A stretch of 9,253 nucleotides of DNA, taken from positions 1 to 9,253 of the forward strand of contig JAFGGR010000054.1 in the NCBI GenBank assembly GCA_016930475.1, read 5' to 3'. The DNA comes from Clostridiales bacterium (GTDB lineage Bacteria > Bacillota > Clostridia > Saccharofermentanales > Saccharofermentanaceae). Positions 5,840-9,253 of the stretch are shown piece by piece; the first letter of the stretch is position 1; each line of letters begins with the position of its first letter. The notes under the pieces were generated by a model, which had not been told where the DNA came from, made no database searches, and was given only the letters and a program-made list of their open reading frames with translations. A program made the translations under genes and the position numbers.

Positions 5840-5905
5840 CGCACGGTTAACGGGGCAGGTATGAATTTCTGGTAACAACTGGTTTCATACCTGCCCCTGT
5901 GTGCG
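5840..5905 (+). other. Intercistronic hairpin between chvE and mmsA
   Basis: A perfect 14-bp inverted repeat (5852-5865 with 5884-5897) around an 18-base loop, with an outer 5-bp stem CGCAC/GTGCG (5840-5844 with 5901-5905). It is not followed by a T-run, so it is not a classical terminator. Position after the binding-protein gene suggests it blocks 3' decay of the chvE message or causes partial termination, so that the receptor is made in excess over the membrane components. A smaller AGGTT/AACCT stem with a TTTT loop is at 5811-5824. Confidence 0.75.
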
Positions 5906-5936
5906 AAAAGCGATTATTTAGGGGGGTGTGTTTCTC

Positions 5937-7472
5937 TTGGCCAAGGCATTGCTTGAGATGATTAATATCACTAAGTTGTTTCCGGGAGTCAAAGCTCTGG
6001 ATAACGTGAATCTTTCCGTTCGAGACGGAGAAATTCACGCTTTGGTCGGAGAGAACGGTGCCGGAAAATCGACATTAATGAATGTCCTGAGCGGAATTTA
6101 TCCCTTCGGCACTTATAGCGGCGATGTCTTTTTCGATGGAGAAGAGTGCCGCTACAAGACGATTCGGGATAGCGAGAAGCACGGGATCGTCATCATTCAC
6201 CAGGAACTGGCTCTCGTCCCTTATCTCACGATCGGGGAGAATATTTTTCTCGGAAACGAGCAACATAAGATCGGATTCATCGGATGGGACGCAACGTTCC
6301 ATAGAGCGGATGAGCTCCTCCGGAAGGTTGGACTTTCGGATTCTTCCAGAACATTAGTCAAGGATATCGGTGTCGGAAAACAACAATTGGTCGAGATCGC
6401 CAAAGCGCTCGGAAAGAATGTTCGTTTGCTGATTTTGGATGAGCCGACGGCTTCTCTGAACGACGTGGATTCCAGAAAACTTCTGGATCTGCTTCTTGAA
6501 CTCAAGAAGACCGGAATTACTTCGATTATTATCTCCCATAAGTTGGGAGAAGTACAATATGTTGCGGACAGGATCACTTTGTTGCGCGACGGAACCACTA
6601 TTGAGACACTCGATAAAAACACGGACGAAATCACAGAGCCCCGTATCGTTCAGGGAATGGTCGGAAGAGAGATGAAGGACCGTTTCCCGAAAAGGACGCC
6701 CAACATCGGAGAAGAGTTTTTTCGGGTGACCGGATGGACCGTCAAACATCCGATTTTTACCGAAAGAACCGTCGTCAATAACGCTTCGATCTCCGTTCGC
6801 CGTGGGGAGATCGTCGGTCTGGCGGGCTTGATGGGTGCCGGACGAACCGAATTCGCTCAGAGCATTTTCGGCAGGGCATATGGTACGTATGTTTCCGGAG
6901 ATATCATCAAGGACGGCCAGCCGCTTGTGATCCACGACGTTTCCAAGGCGATCCAGAGTGGAATTGCCTATGTCACCGAGGATCGGAAGGGTGACGGACT
7001 GGTTCTTCCGGAGACGATATGCAAGAATATTTCCTTGGCGCGCTTGCGCAAGATCAGCCGGAACGGATTTCTCGACAAGGATCTTGAGAAGAGGTACGCC
7101 ACGGAGTACAAGGACAAATTAAGCATCAAGACACCCAGCGTGGACCAGCTCGTGGGAAACCTTTCCGGAGGAAACCAGCAGAAGGTCCTGGTCAGCAAAT
7201 GGATGTTTACCGACTCGGATATTATGTTCCTGGACGAGCCCACACGAGGTATCGACGTCGGTGCCAAGTATGAGATATACACCATCATGAATGCTCTGGC
7301 CGCCAGCGGCAGGGGGGTCGTAATGATTTCTTCGGACATGCAGGAAATTCTGGGCATGTGTGATCGCATCTACGTGATGTACGAAGGAAGGATCATCGGC
7401 GAGCTGAAACGCGAGGACGCTTCCCAGGAAGTGATTATGAGTATGATATTAACCGCAAGTAAAGGAGCGTAA
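5937..7472 (+). CDS. mmsA: Multiple-monosaccharide ABC transporter ATP-binding protein
   Basis: Cytoplasmic ATPase (GguA/MmsA type, also related to XylG and MglA) with two fused nucleotide-binding domains, 511 residues. NBD1 has Walker A GENGAGKST (38-46), Q-loop HQE (88-90), a degenerate signature VGKQQ (146-150), Walker B LLILDEPTASL (164-174) and H-loop His201. NBD2 has a degenerate Walker A GLMGAGRTE (297-305), signature LSGGNQQK (409-416) and Walker B IMFLDEPTRGID (429-440); SSD replaces the H-loop His (about 465-467). YVTEDRKGDGL (345-355) is typical of sugar ATPases. These asymmetries are normal in the family. The TTG at 5937 is chosen because a G-rich site (5921-5926) lies 10 bases upstream and the resulting MAKALLEMINITKLFPG matches the usual family start; GTG at 5928 and ATG at 5958 are alternatives. 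The stop is 5 bases before mmsB. Confidence 0.93.
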   Translation: MAKALLEMINITKLFPGVKALDNVNLSVRDGEIHALVGENGAGKSTLMNVLSGIYPFGTYSGDVFFDGEECRYKTIRDSEKHGIVIIHQELALVPYLTIGENIFLGNEQHKIGFIGWDATFHRADELLRKVGLSDSSRTLVKDIGVGKQQLVEIAKALGKNVRLLILDEPTASLNDVDSRKLLDLLLELKKTGITSIIISHKLGEVQYVADRITLLRDGTTIETLDKNTDEITEPRIVQGMVGREMKDRFPKRTPNIGEEFFRVTGWTVKHPIFTERTVVNNASISVRRGEIVGLAGLMGAGRTEFAQSIFGRAYGTYVSGDIIKDGQPLVIHDVSKAIQSGIAYVTEDRKGDGLVLPETICKNISLARLRKISRNGFLDKDLEKRYATEYKDKLSIKTPSVDQLVGNLSGGNQQKVLVSKWMFTDSDIMFLDEPTRGIDVGAKYEIYTIMNALAASGRGVVMISSDMQEILGMCDRIYVMYEGRIIGELKREDASQEVIMSMILTASKGA

Positions 7473-7477
7473 TCGTT

Positions 7478-9064
7478 ATGAGAGAGCAGAAAATTCCGGA
7501 AACGAATGAAGAAATCGCATTTGAGGAAATGGGTTTTGATTTTCCGATCACACCGACTCCCGAAGAGCTCGATAAAATGTCTTCGGAAGAAGCCAAGACC
7601 GCTGCAGCACGAGCCTCGGCAACAATGAAAGAATACTTCGAGAGTCTCGAAAAGTCGAAGCGTAATGCAGCTCGCAGACTGTACCGGCGAAAATCCGACC
7701 AAGAGTTGAAGGGATACATCGCCGGATTACCGGTGCCCCCTGCATTTCCGACTCAAGACGAATTAGAGGCTATTCCCCGAAAGGACAGAAAAGAAAACCG
7801 CAATAAAATATTCAATGAACGCGTCGAATTTTTTAGTTCATTACCGCCTCTACAAGCTAAACGAATTCGCGCGATCGAGAATCAGGCGAAATTCAACCAA
7901 AGAACGACCGTTGTCGGAAACGCTCTGAAGAAATACTCCATGTTGGTCGCCTTGATCCTGATCATGACCCTTTTCACCATCATGACGAGCGGCCGCTTGC
8001 TTCTTCCGATGAATCTTTCCAACCTGGTGTTCCAGAACGCCTACGTCGTTATTATGGCCGTCGGTATGCTTCTTTGTATCTTGACCGGCGGTAACATTGA
8101 CCTTTCCGTCGGATCCGTCGTCGGATTCATCGCCGGTATCGCCGGTTGGTTGATGATTTTGAACCATGTTCCTGTATTGCCGTCCATCCTCATCTGCCTG
8201 TTTGTCGGCATCCTGATCGGATTCTGGCACGGCTTCTGGATCGCTTATATCGGAATTCCCCCGTTTATTGCAACACTTGCCGGAATGCTTATTTTCAGGG
8301 GCTTGACTCTATTCGTTCTTCGAGGAGGCGAGACAGTCAACAAATTCCCCCGTGGTTTTATGATGCTGTCGACCGGTCATGTTCCCGATTTCTTCCCGAT
8401 CTTTCCGGAATTCAATCTGACCTGCCTGTTGATCGGAATTCTTTCGGTAGCCATCTTCCTGTTTTTCCGTTTCTTTGGTCGAGCGCGTAAAAAGTCCAAA
8501 GGATACAAGGTCGGAAGTGCTCTTTCTTTCAATATCGTCAACATCGTCATCGCCATCGCCGTGATCGCGTTCACGACTCAACTGGCACGGTACAAAGGCC
8601 TCCCGACCGTTACCTTCGTCCTCATGATCATCATCATTATTTACACGATCCTGACCAGTATGACAGTTCCCGGCAGATACCTGTACGCCCTCGGAGGAAA
8701 CCCGAAGGCCGCTAAGCTCTCAGGAATCGACACCAAGAAGGTCATGTTCCTGGCCTACACAAACATGGCTTTTCTGGCGGCTGTCGCAGGACTGGTTTTT
8801 GCCGCTCGACTGGATGCCGCGATCCCTTCCGCCGGAGACGGCTTCGAACTCGACGCGATCGGTTCATGCTTTATCGGAGGCGCATCCGCATACGGCGGTA
8901 TCGGAACCGTCGGCGGTGTCTTGATCGGCGCGATTTTCATGGGTGTCATGAACAACGGAATGAACCTATTCGGTATTCAGACCGATCTCCAACAAGTCGT
9001 GAAGGGCTTGGTTCTCCTGCTCGCCGTCGCCTTCGACGTCGTATCCAAGAGAAAGTCCAGATAA
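7478..9064 (+). CDS. mmsB: Multiple-monosaccharide ABC transporter permease with long N-terminal extension
   Basis: Membrane channel of the importer (GguB/MmsB type, BPD_transp_2 family), 528 residues. The membrane part starts near residue 153 and contains TGGNIDLSVGS (203-213), GIPPFIATLAGM (259-270), the cytoplasmic ATPase-contact motif GGNPKAAKLSGI (407-418) and FIGGASAYGGIGTVGGVLIG (465-484), all characteristic. Family members are commonly near 400 residues and start close to the first helix. Here about 150 hydrophilic, charged residues precede it, with acidic and Ala-rich (10-50) and basic (58-72, 101-114) stretches and no motif I recognise. ATG at 7478 has AAAGGAG (7461-7467) upstream, inside the end of mmsA. 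The reading frame continues without break through the extension into the membrane part. A signal peptide is absent. Confidence 0.92.
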   Translation: MREQKIPETNEEIAFEEMGFDFPITPTPEELDKMSSEEAKTAAARASATMKEYFESLEKSKRNAARRLYRRKSDQELKGYIAGLPVPPAFPTQDELEAIPRKDRKENRNKIFNERVEFFSSLPPLQAKRIRAIENQAKFNQRTTVVGNALKKYSMLVALILIMTLFTIMTSGRLLLPMNLSNLVFQNAYVVIMAVGMLLCILTGGNIDLSVGSVVGFIAGIAGWLMILNHVPVLPSILICLFVGILIGFWHGFWIAYIGIPPFIATLAGMLIFRGLTLFVLRGGETVNKFPRGFMMLSTGHVPDFFPIFPEFNLTCLLIGILSVAIFLFFRFFGRARKKSKGYKVGSALSFNIVNIVIAIAVIAFTTQLARYKGLPTVTFVLMIIIIIYTILTSMTVPGRYLYALGGNPKAAKLSGIDTKKVMFLAYTNMAFLAAVAGLVFAARLDAAIPSAGDGFELDAIGSCFIGGASAYGGIGTVGGVLIGAIFMGVMNNGMNLFGIQTDLQQVVKGLVLLLAVAFDVVSKRKSR

Positions 9065-9163
9065 GCGCTTGATTGGCAGTCGAATGCTTACCGCAAAGTT
9101 TATCGTTTTTTCGAGGAGGAAGTCCGGGACACGAATGAGTCTGATGATCTACGGGGTAAGCAG

Positions 9164-9253
9164 ATGACTTCGATCAAAAAAATCGCGGAGATCGCCGGAG
9201 TGTCCCGAGGCACGGTTGATCGTGCGCTCAACAACCGCGGCGAAGTGAATGAA
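9164..9253 (+). CDS. LacI-family transcriptional regulator, N-terminal part (runs off the window)
   Basis: The first 30 codons show the LacI helix-turn-helix: KKIAEIAGVS (5-14), recognition helix RGTVDRALN (15-23) and the start of the hinge-proximal NRGEVNE. The SRGTVDR form is common in LacI members with a sugar-binding-protein-like effector domain. ATG at 9164 has GGGG (9153-9156) 7 bases upstream. It lies 99 bases after mmsB on the same strand and is the likely local repressor of the sugar operon; that role is inferred from position. No clear terminator or strong promoter was seen in the gap before it. Confidence 0.88.
   Translation, partial: MTSIKKIAEIAGVSRGTVDRALNNRGEVNE

Overview
This window looks like a piece of a mid-GC Bacillota (Clostridia-type) chromosome. 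The grounds are strong AAGGAG-type ribosome binding sites before most genes, sigma-A-type promoters with 17-base spacers, lipoprotein signal peptides on the secreted proteins, and the gene families present. No species is assigned.

The left half (1-4301) is read on the minus strand. In transcription order it holds: a rhodanese-domain lipoprotein (4301-3813); a 374-base stretch with no convincing gene but with much secondary structure; a stand-alone reverse transcriptase (GTG start at 3438, stop at 2149); a Na/Pi-cotransporter family protein with a C-terminal PhoU-like domain (2054-345), which has its own near-consensus promoter; and the first 110 codons of the tRNA wobble-base methyltransferase TrmL (331 to the window edge). 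The transporter and trmL are 13 bases apart and probably co-transcribed.

The right half (4715-9253) is read on the plus strand. It is a complete three-gene ABC importer of the multiple-monosaccharide (ChvE/GguAB, MmsAB) type: lipoprotein binding protein, double-NBD ATPase and permease, followed by the first 30 codons of a LacI-family repressor that probably controls it. Between binding protein and ATPase lies a 14-bp perfect hairpin, which may set the expression ratio. The permease has a charged N-terminal extension of about 150 residues.

The 413-base divergent region (4302-4714) carries a promoter on each side, a second possible promoter for the sugar operon, and two palindromes that are candidate regulator sites.

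The most interesting part is 3440-3815. Directly upstream of the reverse transcriptase, and on its strand, an extended -10 promoter is followed by a run of stem-loops. A 9-bp terminal inverted repeat encloses about 117 bases that include a perfect 11-bp hairpin, and the 3' arm ends 23 bases before the GTG start. This resembles the a1-msr-msd-a2-RT order of retrons, but the enzyme does not show obvious retron RT signatures. It may be an RT/ncRNA pair of an unassigned family. Next to it lies a short duplicated copy of the 3' end of the rhodanese gene, a trace of past rearrangement or insertion.
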